Source: Paracyclopina nana (taxonomy: Eukaryota > Arthropoda > Copepoda > Cyclopoida > Cyclopettidae). From it: a stretch of DNA of 64,000 nt. Each line of letters starts with the position of its first letter. The stretch's first letter is position 1. The stretch spans positions 5,270,001 through 5,334,000 of the forward strand of contig JAGUCH010000001.1 in NCBI GenBank assembly GCA_019096065.1, written 5' to 3'. A model generated the notes under the pieces. The model was given only the letters and a program-made list of their open reading frames with translations, was not told the origin of the DNA and did not search any database. Of this stretch, positions 47,601 to 61,700 are shown piece after piece. The translations under genes were made by a program, and so were the position numbers.

Positions 47601-50600
47601 GATAGAAAGAGAGGTAAAAAGGGGCTGAGACCAAATGGAATAAGCAAGTCTTACCAGGCGAGGGCAGGTCTCTATTAGGTACGTGACCAAAACTGCTACT
47701 TGATGCAGTTCTCCGATGGCCAAATGGAGCCATAGGCAACTGGCGAGACCCCATGGGGGACGAGTGCTGCCGTTTGAGCTGTCTGAACTGTTGATGGTAA
47801 GACTCATAAACAGTATGTGGGGCATGGCCGGGCATTGATGCCAGTTGAGGGTTGCTGTGGTGCTGCAGGCCCGCCACTTCGCCGCCATCGTCAAAGGAGG
47901 AATGGAACGAGGAAGGATAATGGGGCTCAGGTGGCAAGACATGTCTCGCGGACAATTTGGCAGATTTCGGGATTTCGGGCAATTTTCGACGTTGCGCCGT
48001 AGTCGTGGCAGCCATATGGTCGATAAGCGGCCTCTGTGGAAGCATTCGCGTAATAGTCTCGACCATGGGAGTGCCCCGCGGGGATTCCCTGGGCGGCGCA
48101 GGGTCTCGCCTGGGCATGATTGGTTTGTGATCGCGCGAGTAATCCGGGTAGTCATGCTCGTAGCCAGCATAACTGTATCGATCTTGGATGTGTTCGGCCA
48201 TCACAACTGGAGCAGCTCCGCGCCTTTCCAGGCTGGCCTCCTCCACGACGAGGCCTCTTGGGGATTGCGCTGGAGCAGCAGCGGTAACAACTTCCATGTC
48301 ATGCCTGCCACCCTTTTCAATGTCTCGGTCAACCTTTCTGCCGCTCCGAGTTTCATAAGTGGATTTCTTCGGCCTACGGCTTATTTCAGTCGCATACTGA
48401 GGAGGCTGCTCATACATGGGCTCGGGCTCCACCAGCAGCTCTTCTTCATCATCATCCGTCACCCTGCTCGTCTTGGCATGTCCCTATCATCATAATAATG
48501 AATTGTAAGAGCCAGTCTCTTGACTATAGCTTTTTCTACTTACGTTGTTGCGGCTTTTGAGCATTCTAGTGGGCGCGTTTCTCCTCAGGGCTGCAAATTC
48601 GTCGCCAGACGACTCCAACGTCTGCTCGGAGCTGACACGACCCAACGAAGGCAGAGACTGGGTCTTCCACTCCATGTCGAGGTCGGGATTGTACAACTCG
48701 TCCCTGTCCCCTTCGTCCTCATCGACATCGTCGCCAATATCGAGTGGATCTGGCCCGTTAGGTTCCGGCGAGGCACCGTACCCATTATTCAAGTTGGCGG
48801 CCGCCGGACGGACTTTGCGCTTGGTCTGAGTATGGATATCTATCCGTTCCTCGATGTTGACTCCCCTAATTAAATAACGAGCCAGGATAAATGCTACACC
48901 AGGCTGATAAAATAGGAGTCTTTCTACCTGACGTATATCTTGAAGAACCTCTGGATGATCCTGGCCGCATTGTCCAGCCTCTTCCACTCGCGAGTGGAGG
49001 AAACGATCTCCAGCTCCTTCCTTGTCGGGAATTGCTTCTTAAATTTCTCGTCCATTTGCGAGGCCAGCTAAAAAGGAGGCCAATTTACATCTCCCATTCT
49101 GCTACAGCATGCCATATCGATCTGCACCGAGTATTTTTAGTAAAGTAGAAGGTGTGTGAAGAGTTAAAGAAAGAGAGAGAGAGAGCATTTCAAGTCGTAA
49201 AACCTCGAGGAGAGGCGAAAATGGTTTTTAAGAGGCCGTTGTGAAAAATCGCCCCTACTGCATTGATTTGCAATAAAATGGTTCATTGGTTAATCCTCAG
49301 AGCTGAATGGAGTATTTATTCAACTTCTTATAGACGTGATTGCTTTCAAAGGCTCCCAATAACAGCGTCCTTGCACAGTGAGCAGCCTAGGGTGGACAAT
49401 CGATGTGACTTGAGGCCACACACCATACTCGCAGTTTTTGTCAAGAAGTTGAGCTAACTAATTATAGCAATTATGCTCTAGGCGGCTGCTTTCAGGCACG
49501 TCATGCAGTGCGAAAGCCACTAGCATAACGAACGCATTTCAAATCACTGAGTTCGCACACGGAATAGCAGAAAGCAAGAGCACGGATGAATGAGATCAAA
49601 GCCCATTTCCAGCACTTTGTGAAACTTTCGAAATCTTCTAATTTGAGGGGCACTGAATTGGGGGAAAAATAGTGGCAGTCAAAGTTATATACTATGTACA
49701 AATTCTCGACACTTGAGGGGTCTTGAAAAACCCAACTAGGAAATTTTTTTGGATGCTAAGCAGGTTCTGGACATGCAAAGACAAGTTTTTGCCACTACAT
49801 TGAAATGTTAGAAACTGCATCAAAAACGTGTACAATTTTTTGATGTGTATTCTAACAATTTTTTTGCTGCTCTATCCCTATCTTCTGGTTTACGGCAATT
49901 CTGCTGACATTTCTACCGGTTAGAAATCTGGCGTAAACTTGTTCATGTCACATACATGTTTTCAACTATTTTCTATATTTTTCATGAACAAGTTTACTAC
50001 AGGAAATCTGTGACATTTCATGTGGATGATTGCAACAGATTTCTACCAAAAATCTGGAGATGATGCTAATTGTCCTGAATGCATGTTTTCTTACATGAAA
50101 CCAACAGTTTTTCTAACAAACCTTAATTCAAAATGTAGTAAATCTGACGATCCCTTTCTGAGCAAGAATGATCTGGAATTTTGCCGAAATCAGCTTGGAG
50201 CCGGCCATCAGCAGACATTTTGGTTGTGGCAAGCTATTTGAAAATTAAAAGTTTGCCAGTTGAACACATGATGGTTCTTCATCAATAAAAGCCTTCCAAG
50301 GCAAAGCAAGACCTTCCTGAGCTGAAGAACATCAAGCAAATACCCTTGATAGAGATAATTTTCTAGGGAGAGTGCAAAGGTAAGGCATTACAAAATTATA
50401 AAGGAAGGAAGTCATGTGACTAAACACTTAATTTTTAAGGTTTTGACTCAGGAGAGGGGCAGAAATTCATCAACCCTTAATTTGGATGACAAATTCCCCA
50501 ATTCCCCACAACTAGCATCAACACAAAGCATGGACATCTACTAAGATCCCTACAAGCCTTACAAGACCTGAATTGGCAAAAACGAGAGCAAGACAATTCA

Positions 50601-52703
50601 TTATGTTTAAATATTATTAGAATATACATATTTCCTGTAATGCAAGGCTGTAAGAGGCCAATGAGGCCACAAAGGGCAGCAAGGCCTGAATTCGCGACCT
50701 TTTTCAAGCTCCATGCAAAGACAAGTTTTCAACAAGCAAAAAAAAAATAGCATCACTTTCTTAGCAAGCTTTCGAGTAAAGCTGTTGAAAACATGACAGA
50801 ATGCAACTGTAGATGGGCCTCGGTCATTTTACCAAATGTAGAAGCGACATTTTTGCTGACATGAGTGGGTAAAGTTATCGCGATAACAATTCATTTAAAG
50901 TCAGTCTTCCTGAAGCTTGCATCTCCAGATTGGCTAACATGAATGTACCAGTATAGAAGATGTTTGTTAAGATTTTGTAGATAAATCAGCTCGATATTCT
51001 GAACATGTCAGCATCATTCTGACCCTTAATTTTCCTAGTTGGGAAGTGCCGGAGACGACTTCACTATCCGTAAATGAAATAAGGATTCTTCAGAGCAGTA
51101 TGTATATAGATAAATGTACGTGTGTTCTTTACAACGTGAAAAGTGTTTCAAGAGCTGATCGAGCAGCTAGAATATTCTCCCCGAAATAGATCTGAGAGAA
51201 AAATACGTGCTATCCATTTTAAAGTAGCATTGCTTGTGTAGCATAGCAAATGTGATTGAAAAAATCCCATTTGCGAGTATTTATTGTAGCAATTCCGAAA
51301 AACTGACAAGATATGCGTCCCTCGGATGTTGCTCTGATCCAGTTTAGAGAAAACCGTGCATGACTGTGTGACAGCGTTTAACAATTCTTTTGAACAAATT
51401 AGGTTTAGAATGCGATCATTTTGATGACTGCCCTGTTCATCTACAACGACTATTTCAGCCGCAACTTTAGCAGTTTTACAATAAATTGTTGTTATTCTAA
51501 AGTGTCCTTAAGTCAGTGTAAGGCAAGTCGTTAGCGTACGAATTTGCTGAGTGAGTTGGTCAAGTTAAGCGCTTGCTAGCTAGGGTTGACTAAATCAATT
51601 GTGATTTGCCTACGTTCAAGGGTTTACCCTCCAAACTAATGTTGATTTAGTCAGTAATAAGGTAATGATGAGTCTTACTGCAAGTAAAGTCGGCTTGCTA
51701 GGACCAATAAAAACATTCAGCTAAGTCAACTATTTCACGGGATTATTTCCAAAGTTGCATTAGTTGCGTCAACCCTAGAGGCATCAAAACCATAACACAC
51801 TTCCGTAAAAGCTACGACAGCTAATGGAAATTAGTGGAGCTACGTCAATTTTTTTCATAAGGTAAGACCTCTTGGGTAAGACAAGAAAGTTACGAAAAAG
51901 TAGAGTAGATGAACAGAGCATTAGTGTCGTATTGCACCTCATTCCAAGTTAGTCTTACTACCGACTACAGGCCCAAGTATACAAAAGTTTAGGGGCCGTT
52001 CAATGGCTTTATGGACTACGTTCTCTAAATTGTGTAAGGACAGCATTTTTATGGCAAGTGAAAAGTATTACTGTTTGTTTTGATTGCCTAAGAAGAATTT
52101 CTGAAAAGACTACAAGTGAGCAAACACTATCTTTTATATAGAAGTATAATACAGTCATGGAGCAGAGTGTACTGCCTCATGTTTCCAATACTAACCATTT
52201 CGATGAAAAAGAAGATTAGTACACGCTCGAAGCCGGTATGACACGGGGAAAGCACATTAGCACAATCAGTAGTTATACGCATTTGCAAAGTTATGATTAA
52301 CACATTTTTAAAGAGAAGATACACCAAGAGCTTCCGAAAAAAGTTCCACCAGCAAGTACGTGGGTTTTGTTTGGTTGTTTTTCGAAGAAATACATAAAAA
52401 GAGTACTTTAATGAAACCAGAGTCGTTGCACCGAGAAAAAACGCTTGATTTGTCACCGACGATAGGAGCGAATCTTTTACCTTGCCAAAGTCTTCATCGC
52501 CATCATCAACGAATCCCAGAGTGTACTTTGTCAACGAGTGCAGCACGTCGAGGCAATGGATTTTGTCACCTTTGGCAATGGGCAAATCGAAGCTGACTAG
52601 CGCGAGAATGTTGGGCTTTGGAATTCCTAGGGGTGAATCGAGGCTCGCGATGAAGTCTGATATTTGGCTAAAGTTGATGAATTGCGTTGCATGAGGATCA
52701 TAC
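44601..52703 (-). CDS. NaCP60E: Nav2 channel: EF-hand/IQ region and long C-terminal tail
   Basis: Nine exons. The first (52481-52703) is the EF-hand-like module ([20 protein letters not shown] to DDGDEDFGK). The next (48928-49067) carries an IQ-like helix, [15 protein letters not shown], a usual calmodulin site. About 965 further residues form a disordered tail. It has an acidic block ([17 protein letters not shown]), [12 protein letters not shown], a His/Pro-rich part, QQQQQQQPP (GCT/CAG repeat at 46029-46048), an Arg/Glu-rich helix ([20 protein letters not shown]), the PPxY-type motif [10 protein letters not shown], and a basic Lys/His stretch near the end ([19 protein letters not shown]). 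PPxY motifs bind Nedd4-type ubiquitin ligases; that use here is inference. Confidence 0.85.
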
Positions 52704-55700
52704 CTGAGAGCAAAAGAAAATTAATCTCCTCTGCCTCAATAATGAATAACGCAGGAGCAGCAGCTAGCAGCCTCTGCATAATTTCTAGGAACGAAGAAAT
52801 AAGCCGCTAAAGCAGCCGAGGCATCAGAGTGAGCGAGGAGGTAATTTACGAGCCTACTTTGAATTAAGCGTGTCCTTACTTTGCCCACTTGGTATAAAAC
52901 ATCTCCAAATCCTCTTCGACAATTCCAATCTCCTCCTCCTGATGGGCCTGGTTGAAGTTCTCCAAAATGATGGCAATGTACATGTTAATGACAATCATGT
53001 AATTGATGATGATGAAGGAGACAAAGTAAACAATGGCAACAAATGGATGGCCACAGTTGCCATTAGGTAAATCACGGTAATCTGGGTCGCAATACGGCGG
53101 TGTCACGAGCAGAGGCTCCAGCACGTCATTCCAGCCTGCGGAGGTTGTCAACCTGAACAGCAGCTGCATCGCTCGGCCAAAAGTCTCAAAGTTGACCTTG
53201 AAAGAACAGATTGACGAACCCATTGATTCCAAGATGGTAGTCGTTTACCTGGTCGTTGAGCGCCCCCCGATGCTTCACGTGGCCAAACAAAGTCATTCCG
53301 ATAATGGCATAAATAAAGGTGATCAAAGCGAGGAGGGCTCCGATGTTGAACAAGGCCGGAAGGGACACAATGAGAGCGAACAGCAGCTTTCGGATGCCCT
53401 TGGCTGCTTTGATAAGTCGAAGGATGCGGCCAATTCTGAAGACGCGGACGACTCGCAGCAACGTGGGCGAAACGGGAAAGTCTTCCATCATGTCTTCCAT
53501 CACGATGCCTACGATGCTCGCGATCACCAGGACGAAGTCAAAGATATTCCAGCCGGCGGTGAAGTACTGATAGCGGAGGCCAACGATCTTCACGGCGCAT
53601 TCTGACAAAGCCAATAATCGATAATTGCCCAAAAATCAATATAAGAAAAGCTTGCCGCCGCCGCGCGAATGCACCAAGTGCGTTCGGCCATCATGTGTAA
53701 TAAAGACTCACCTAAGCTGAAGATCGTCGTGAAGAGGGCGTTGCAGATCTCCAGCGTGAACGTGATGACCCTGGACTGGTTGTAGTGCTCGATGCCCATG
53801 CTTACCATGTTGAGGAAGATGAGCACAAATATGGCAATTTCAAACCTAAGGAAGTTACGCGAAAAGTTCAGATGGTGCTGCTAACATGCATTAGCTTTGC
53901 AGGCCGCCTCACCTTCTTGACAGAGAAATGTCGTAAAATAGTGCATGCACTTCGTTGGTCGGCCTTCGTATGACCTTTTGCGGCTTTTTGCGCCCCAACT
54001 TTTTCATGGCCGTGTAGTAGTTCTTTTGGCTTTCCGTGAGGAACATTTCGAGCACTCCGCCCTCGTACTTCTTCTTGAGCGCGTTAAAGTTGTCGATGAT
54101 GACACCAATGAACAAGTTGAGTGTGAAGAAGCTTCCACAGACGATGAAGATCACAAAGTAGAAGTAGTTGTACTTAGAGGCCTCGTAGTCGGGCTGCTCG
54201 TTGATTTCGCGACAATCCACTGCGTCCGCCATGACCTCCATCCAACCCTCGAAGGTGGCCACTTGAAAGAGGGCCAAATAAGCGTGACCAACGTGGTCGA
54301 AGTGAATCTTCGAGTTGACCCAAGTGAAGTTTTTCTCCAGGCACTCAAATTTGTCGTTGACCACGCGAATGGGCAGCCTCTCCCCCTCGTCGTCCAGGCA
54401 TTTGTAGAACTTGCCGCCGAAAAATTGCACACCCATAATTGAAAAAATGAGCCAGAACACCAGACACACCAGCAGCACGTTGAAGATGGAGGGGATGGCG
54501 TACATTAGCGCATTCACCACAATCTACAGAGTGGATAACAAAAAAGACTTATTGCATGCCATATGGAGGTCAGCTGTTTGCCATTGTGGTAGCTCACCTT
54601 CATTCCTTGCCACCGTGAAATGGCCCGGAGTGGACGTAAGGCACGCAAAGTTCTGAGCGACCTCAAGGCTGTCAAGTTGGCACTTCCTTCTATGGCCAGG
54701 CTGAGTACGGAGACCTAGCGAGAAAAAGAAGTACACTTTATGCGACGTGGAGAAAAAGCAGATACCACTGTGTGACGGCCCCATTGTGCAATGGATCCTA
54801 ATTAAACAAGCTCATCGCGCGTACTACGCGTTATTTATGAGCTTAATTGAACAATATACCATATTGAATATACAGCATTTATGTGCTTACACAAACAATC
54901 ACGAAGTCGAGGCAGGTCCATGCGCTGGTGAAGTATCGCCAGAGGCCAAACGCGACCCACTTCAGCAACATCTCAATGAAAAAGAGAACTGCAAACACCA
55001 TGTTGACAATCTTCAGGATGAACATGAGCTCCTCGTTGTCTTGCAAATTGATGTCCTCGAAGCAGAGCGAGAGGCTGGAGGCGAAGATGAGGAGCAAAAT
55101 CGTCCACTCGAAAAAGGGATTGTCCACCACGTCATGAACGAATTTCCGACTGGCTGACCAAACGCGACCAATGCAAGTGTCCCCGATGCATGCGCAGCAT
55201 CCGAACCTAACGACAGCCGAGGAAATGAAGAAGCAATTGCAAAGAAGAAGGATTGCGTGCTTACATTTTTTCGCAGATGAGCGGACAGCACGGATCTGGA
55301 GCCTTTTTCACCTCTTCCTCGCCACCTGCTCCACCTTCCTCGCCCTTCTCACCTACAGTCGTCACGCCCTCCTCGAAGGTCAAACTTTTGCTCGGACCTA
55401 TTGGAAAAGTAATTTTTTTCGCCATTAACGCCGCCATCGAAATAATTGAGCAGAGCTCGGCATGCAGCAACATCAACTAAACTACTCGATATTGTGAGAG
55501 TGTGATCATAACAGGTGATTTAAAACAACAACAGTGATCGAGTCCCTCATCAGATCAGTCAGGAGCACGGCTTCACTTTTTAAGAAATACTTACATAAGC
55601 TGACTATATCCTGCTCAGATCTGTACTTGAGGAGACCTGAGTTGCTGTCGTCGCTGCAGATGGCGATGGTGGCCTTTTGCTCAGCCTTTTCTCCTCGACC

Positions 55701-58700
55701 CTCGAGGACGAGGCTGCAGTTGTCTGAGGTTGCGGGCTCTAGAGTTTAAAGGTGCAATAAAACTAACATGGATTCTAGCGATACTTTTAGGCGATTGCTC
55801 CCTACAACAACAGCAATGAGATTATTCGCACGTACGGGTGTAGTTTTCTAGCTACTACAATGACGGCACAATTTAAGTTATTAGGGGGTGATACATAGTG
55901 GAATAGTGTAAGCTTTGAAATCCGTATAGCGTAGTAGCGAAGGTTCTACTACAACAGAGGCGCAATTGCGGAGAAAGCATTGCCAGTGCACAAACACGCT
56001 CATTTTAGTATAGTATATGTGTGCCAAATTGTACACAAAAACCAAGTTAATAACAATAAAAGCAACTCTACGACGACGATGGTGGGTGGTGTTCGTAGCA
56101 CGGTCTTTTAAGGCCTGGCTGAAGCAGTTACGAAATTTGCCCCGTAAATTAAGAGATAACGGCCAAAGTTTGTTTTTGAAAGTGTGTGAAAAGTTCCCAT
56201 TCAATATTTCTCAGCATTAGCCTGCGCGCGCTTGCGTCCGCTCTTGAGTTCAATTCGAAAAGGCTTGCAAGGTGGCCCTTAAAAGACCTAGGGTTCTAGA
56301 TATTCCTCCGCGACTTCGTTTTACTACGTAATAGGGTGAACCGTAGAGAAAATCCGCTGTACTCATTTTGTTCAATTCACTACATAGAAATCCCCATGAA
56401 CTGAACAAAATGGGGTCAGCTGATGCCTCTACGCGTTACCCTATAACGTAGTAAAACGAAGTCGCGGAGGAATATCAAGAACACTAAAAAGACCTACCTC
56501 TAAGGTGGTGCGCAAAGTGCAAATATGGCTTCGAAGAAGGCTCGTCCCGTGAACTTTCTACGGCCATCACACTTTGTCGGCGAAGTTCCACGAGATGAAG
56601 TAAATGCTCACCTCCTTTGTTTTGGAGCTCGTTTTCAGAGGTCGCATTATGAACACCATTTTGAGAAAGCAGTGAGCCATTAGAGACGAACTTCCCGGCA
56701 GTGGCTTCTATCGCTTTCTTCTTCTTGCTGGACACAATCTCCTTCAACTTGTTGAGTTTTTTCGTCACAATCGATCCACTTTCGCCTTTCACTTCCTAAA
56801 TGAATGAAAAAAGGGAGGGCTTTAATGACAGCACACGCTCGCAGACCTTCTAAATGTGTCAATCAGAAAGCCAATCGGAAGCTTAATAGCTGGGCTCTTT
56901 GATCTAGGCAACAGGGTGAAAATCTTACGAGAGATGATGAACTCGGCTATATGCATCATAAATATGGATTTGTACAAATTTTGTGGTTGTAGTACAGTGT
57001 CATTTACGTGGGTGTGTGTTGTGAACGCGTGTGGGTGACAAAATTCTAAAGAAACATCGGCTCTTACAGTATACTCTAAAAGGTGTTGTATTGAATGCAG
57101 CATAATAGTGGGTAGCAATGCTACTAGAAAGTACTTGCTAGCCCTAGCTACGATTTTACGTGGACGTGCCTATGTTGACAGGTTGAATGCAAAAGAGTGC
57201 CATTACTTCGAACCCCACATCATATTACAGAATACTTAATGTATGGAGTGCGTTTTTCAACAACTGCGTGATGGCATAACATCAATTTAGCTTTTTTGAG
57301 TGTCTTCCACGTTTAGATGAATTCTGTTTAGTGTTTGATTTTTGACAGTATATAGTCTAGGTTCTATATATGAGCAACTTTTTTACTGAGACGGTTTTAA
57401 AAGCCCTTCCGGCCAAGATTTAGAGACATTTATCAAATGTAAGCCAAAAAATAACCACCATAACTCTTAGGGCTACTTAAGATCTACGAGGTGAGAAGAT
57501 AAGTGCACCCAAATAGCAGTTCGAAAAGTAATAAGTATTATCTAGACTTATACATAGTATATGCTCAGATAGAAGATAGTATAGTATATGTATAAAGCAT
57601 GAATGCTACTAGAGGAACATCCCATCAAAACTTACTCCCTCGATGAGCTGGAAGTGAAGTTGGACCGTGGTCATCATGTTGTTGGCGATTTTATACAACA
57701 CAATGGAAAAAAGTGATGAATGTGGTGCATAACAATGCTTTCACTTTACAGAAGACTGCATTATCATAATGTACAGAGACTAAGAGTGCTCTTTTTCATC
57801 GATTTAATTGTTATTTAGGTACATAAGCCAGCTTCTAATCAAAGTGATATAAGGTACGGTTTTTTTAACGTGTGTAGTAGAAAAAGTGATCTCAGGTTAA
57901 ATACCAATTTAAAATTATGCTGTGAGCCCCCATTCGACTTTGGCAGAGAAGCTCGTAAAAGCAGCTGCAAAAGTGTCCAATTTTCCAGAGACTTTCAAAG
58001 TCAGCTCCTCATTAAAAATATCTTTTTTGGTATATGACGACCTGATGATAGACGACGCATACCGCTCAAGGCAGGCTATATATTTTAAAAATGCATTTCT
58101 TTTTAGAAAAGGAAGACGGGCAACCGAATGTTTAGAGACAGCTCCTTTTGTGGTCATAACTCTTCAGAACGTTAAATGATGATGATATTTCTCTGTTGAA
58201 ACCGTGAGAGCAATACGTTCGACCTATGGCACGTAAATTGGCTCGATTGCAAGTCGACTTACAATGAATTGCACGCGTGTAGTGTTAAATTAGAAAGCAT
58301 ATGAAGTTTGTTTTGCATTGTGTTCTTTTTTAAAGTGCTTGATTATAGTGATCGTGGAATATGCCATTCCAGCCTTTCTACTTCGACTCATTTATTGCTT
58401 GTTTTCTCCTTACCGAAGCATCCTAAACGTAGAAATAGACGGACAAGTAAGCAAATGTAGTCACAAAGAGCATTTTGGACAGAGGAAAAGCAGTAGCAGC
58501 AACATCAAAATATGAATGAACTGGTTCCTTTTCAAACATTTGTGTGTTTAGAAATTTTGAACTGCTGTACACACACTTAGCGTATATGTAAAATGCTAGA
58601 AGCGTAGATAAATTAAGCTTATATAGCGCTGAAATTCGAGAAAAAGTAGCAACGACGAGGAAAGCCAATAGAGTTTCCTTACCTCCTTCCTTGACTTGAG

Positions 58701-61700
58701 TTCTTCGCAGTTGAAGCTATTGAGCAGGAGGGCAAGGAAAAGGTTGAGCACCATAAAATTTCCCATCACAAGCGCTGGTAGAAAGATTGCTAAGCATGAC
58801 TCAGCCACGCCCTGAAACCAAAAAGGAAGCATGGATTTTGGAGAAAAATAGAATCACAGTCTTCTATGCATATGCAACGCGTATTCCTAGTAGAAGCTTG
58901 ATGTCGTCCCCGAATACAGAAAAGTAAGAGCTACAACTCATGAATCACTTATCAAAGAAAAAAGTCCTTGTGTCAAAGAAGTTTTTCTTTGAGCTGGATT
59001 AGTTCTTTCCCTTTGTGAAGACGAAAATCTATGATATTTCTCACTTGAAAAGTTTAGTATATCACCTACTGCAGCAAAGCGATACAAGAGCTTTTAAATG
59101 CTGTTTCATACTCGGAAGATCTATAAAATATGCCATGAGACATTGCATAAAATAAGAACTTCGAGGAGTGCATGCCTACGCGCTGGCAGCTAGGTAACCA
59201 GCAGCAAAAATAGTACACCATTGTAAACGCCCCATTTAACATCATCATGTTATATAAAAAGCTATCTAAAGTGATCCAAAAAGTCAAACTCATTAGCATA
59301 TTCACTGAAGATGGCTGTTCTCAACAAACTTGTCTGCAAGCAATGTCTCTACGGAGCCAAAAGTTCGATATTCGAGAGAGCCGATTATATTCTACTTGTC
59401 TGAAGTAGACTAGTACTTTTACAGGTTGAAAATGCGCTTCTGCCCCCTTATCCACCCCCTTCCATTGAGTAGATGTAGGTACATTTATTCTTGATAGTGG
59501 CTGGATAGCCGCCGGTCGGCTAACTAGGCCACGTATTGAGACCTTTTTGGCAGGGAAGATGAATGTCTGTGTAAAAAACAGCACTTGCTGGTATAGTACC
59601 TTGTGTAGTACTGGTTGTACATAGCACTGCGCATTGATCAAACATGCCTACTGCTACAAGCATTGCACACAGTGTATATTGATGATTCGCAACTTACCAC
59701 TTTGGCCTCTGCTCGCATGCAATCCCACAACGGTTCAATCCACTCTCCGCACAATATTCGGAATATCATCATGAACGAATGAAAAAAGTCGGTAAAATTC
59801 CACCTACGAATTAAGAGAGTTTTCGTCGATATTTGCCGAATCGGCTGATTAGGGAGGTTAACCTTGGCACTTTGTCGGGGTAAAAGTTTTCGGATGTATA
59901 GGTCTTGCCGAAAAGTTGCATTCCCAGGACGGCAAAAATGTAGATGACAATAATAAGGAGAAAGGTGAGGTTGCCGAGAGCTCCCAAAGTTGAAATGATG
60001 ATGCTGAGCAGCACTTTCATTGTCGTCCATGACTGGGCAAGTTTCAAGACTCGCATCTGCAGAGAGCAAAGGTTTTTATTACACTGATTTTTGCAAAATG
60101 CTGCATGCTCACCAGTCTCATTCCTCGTAGCACGGAAATGCCATTAATGCTCTCCACCGAAAGGTCGACAAGAGAGGCAATAACAATTATGAGATCAAAG
60201 ATGTTCCAACCGCTGGCGAAGTACTCTTTGGATAAGGCGAGCAACTTTAAAACGGCCTCCGTCGTGAAAAAAGTTGTGAACACTTTGTTGCCAATTTCAA
60301 GGACGTGCTTCAACTCCTCGCTCATCCCATGGTGCTCGACAGCCAAGAAGGCCGTGTTTAAAATGATGCAAATTGTCACAGCCGATTCAAAAAGCATATC
60401 ATGGGTGAACTTGTAGAGAAAGTTCTGGAACTTGAGCCAGATCCCGAAGCATAGGCAGCATTTGCGGCACCCCGAGCAGTTCCTGTCCTCTTCTTGCTCT
60501 GCAAATAATGTACGATTGTGAAGTTTCAACTGCTATATGTGCTGAAAAGGATATGTACTGTACCTATCGAAACGACGCAGGGTATATCAATCTTGCTCGG
60601 CCTTTTCCCACCAGTAATTTGGCCTTGATTCTGGGCACCTTGCTGGCAGTTGATAATATCATCGGAAAGTAGTTGTGGATGCTCCTGACAAAATGAGAGA
60701 GGAGGCGTGAGCTTCCACATTACTGGAGGACCTAATTACTTTTGTGCTCGCACACAGATACACATCGTAGATATACTACTGCTGCTCCTGATTGTGTGTT
60801 CGCGTTCTTCAGGTGTAGTCCGATTGAGGAGGTTGCAATGACACACTATCAAGATCAGCTGGTAATTAGTACCTGTTGTTGCAGTCGCAGCCTCGCCTCG
60901 GAAACGCTGTCCAGCTCCTGGTCACCAACGACGCCACTATCATTAAGGGAAGACTTGTTACTGGCAGAAGAGTAGCTTGAAAGGCTAACATTGATTCTAA
61001 AAGGGAAGGGCTCAATGCAAAGTGTTCGGTTTTGTGCTACGACGACAAGCTTTACCTGAACTGATCATCCTCGCGGCCTCGGCCTCGGACTTTACTGCTC
61101 TCCTCCTCCCCACTGGTTGACCGACCGAGTGTCTTCAATCGGGCCTCGTAGCTATCACAATTCTAGACGGAGTAAAAACGGGACACGGGAGTAAAATATG
61201 ACTGCTACATATCGGGCAAAGTTTATGACTCAGATGTGCCATGAAAGGTTTATGCGAGGCGATAAAGTTGCCTCCAAAAAAGAAGGGATACGCGAGTACT
61301 GCTGCTTTTCAATGCACCATCTCTGCAGGTGGAGCTGCAAAAGTACTACTGCCATGTAGTTGGCTCCAATCAAACTTTTCTGCAGTTTATCAGAACCCAT
61401 ACACAGAATGATTCTACTAGCTGAGAAAATGGGGAAAATCCTCATCTCGCGGTTGGTTCACCGCTACGAATGCTCACCTTAAGGAAAGATGGGTCTAGAG
61501 TCGCAGGATCTCCGCAAGATCTGAGATCATAACTACGAATCTCAGAGCCTACTTGGCGAGCTTTCATCACCACGTAGGGTTTCTTCATGGAAGCCGTGTC
61601 CTCGCCTCCCCCGGCTGCTCCAGACGCTGGAAAAGCCCAAAATGACACACGTAGCATTTTGAAAACGCGGCCAGCTTTCATTAGCGGATTTTACTCGCAC

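Larger units (their letters stand above)
49068..52480 (-). other. 3.4-kb Nav2 intron rich in inverted repeats
   Basis: Separates the EF-hand-like exon from the IQ exon, both in phase 0. It has no supported coding frame. It contains two inverted-repeat elements, listed separately, plus a local hairpin (GTAAACTTGTTCATG at about 49933 against CATGAACAAGTTTAC at about 49983) and a GA run near 49170. Confidence 0.65.

Noticed and set aside
47164-48495. Several plus-strand frames of 60-216 codons opposite the channel tail exons
   Set aside because: They are shadows of the low-complexity minus-strand coding exons, which are tied together by splice phase.
50020-50241. 73-codon frame inside the 49731-51043 unit, considered as a transposase fragment
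   Set aside because: No recognisable catalytic motif and too short to assign.
57915-58157. 80-codon minus-strand frame in a Nav2 intron, considered as an extra II-III linker exon
   Set aside because: The flanking exons already join in phase 0, and this frame lacks paired splice sites and linker-like composition.
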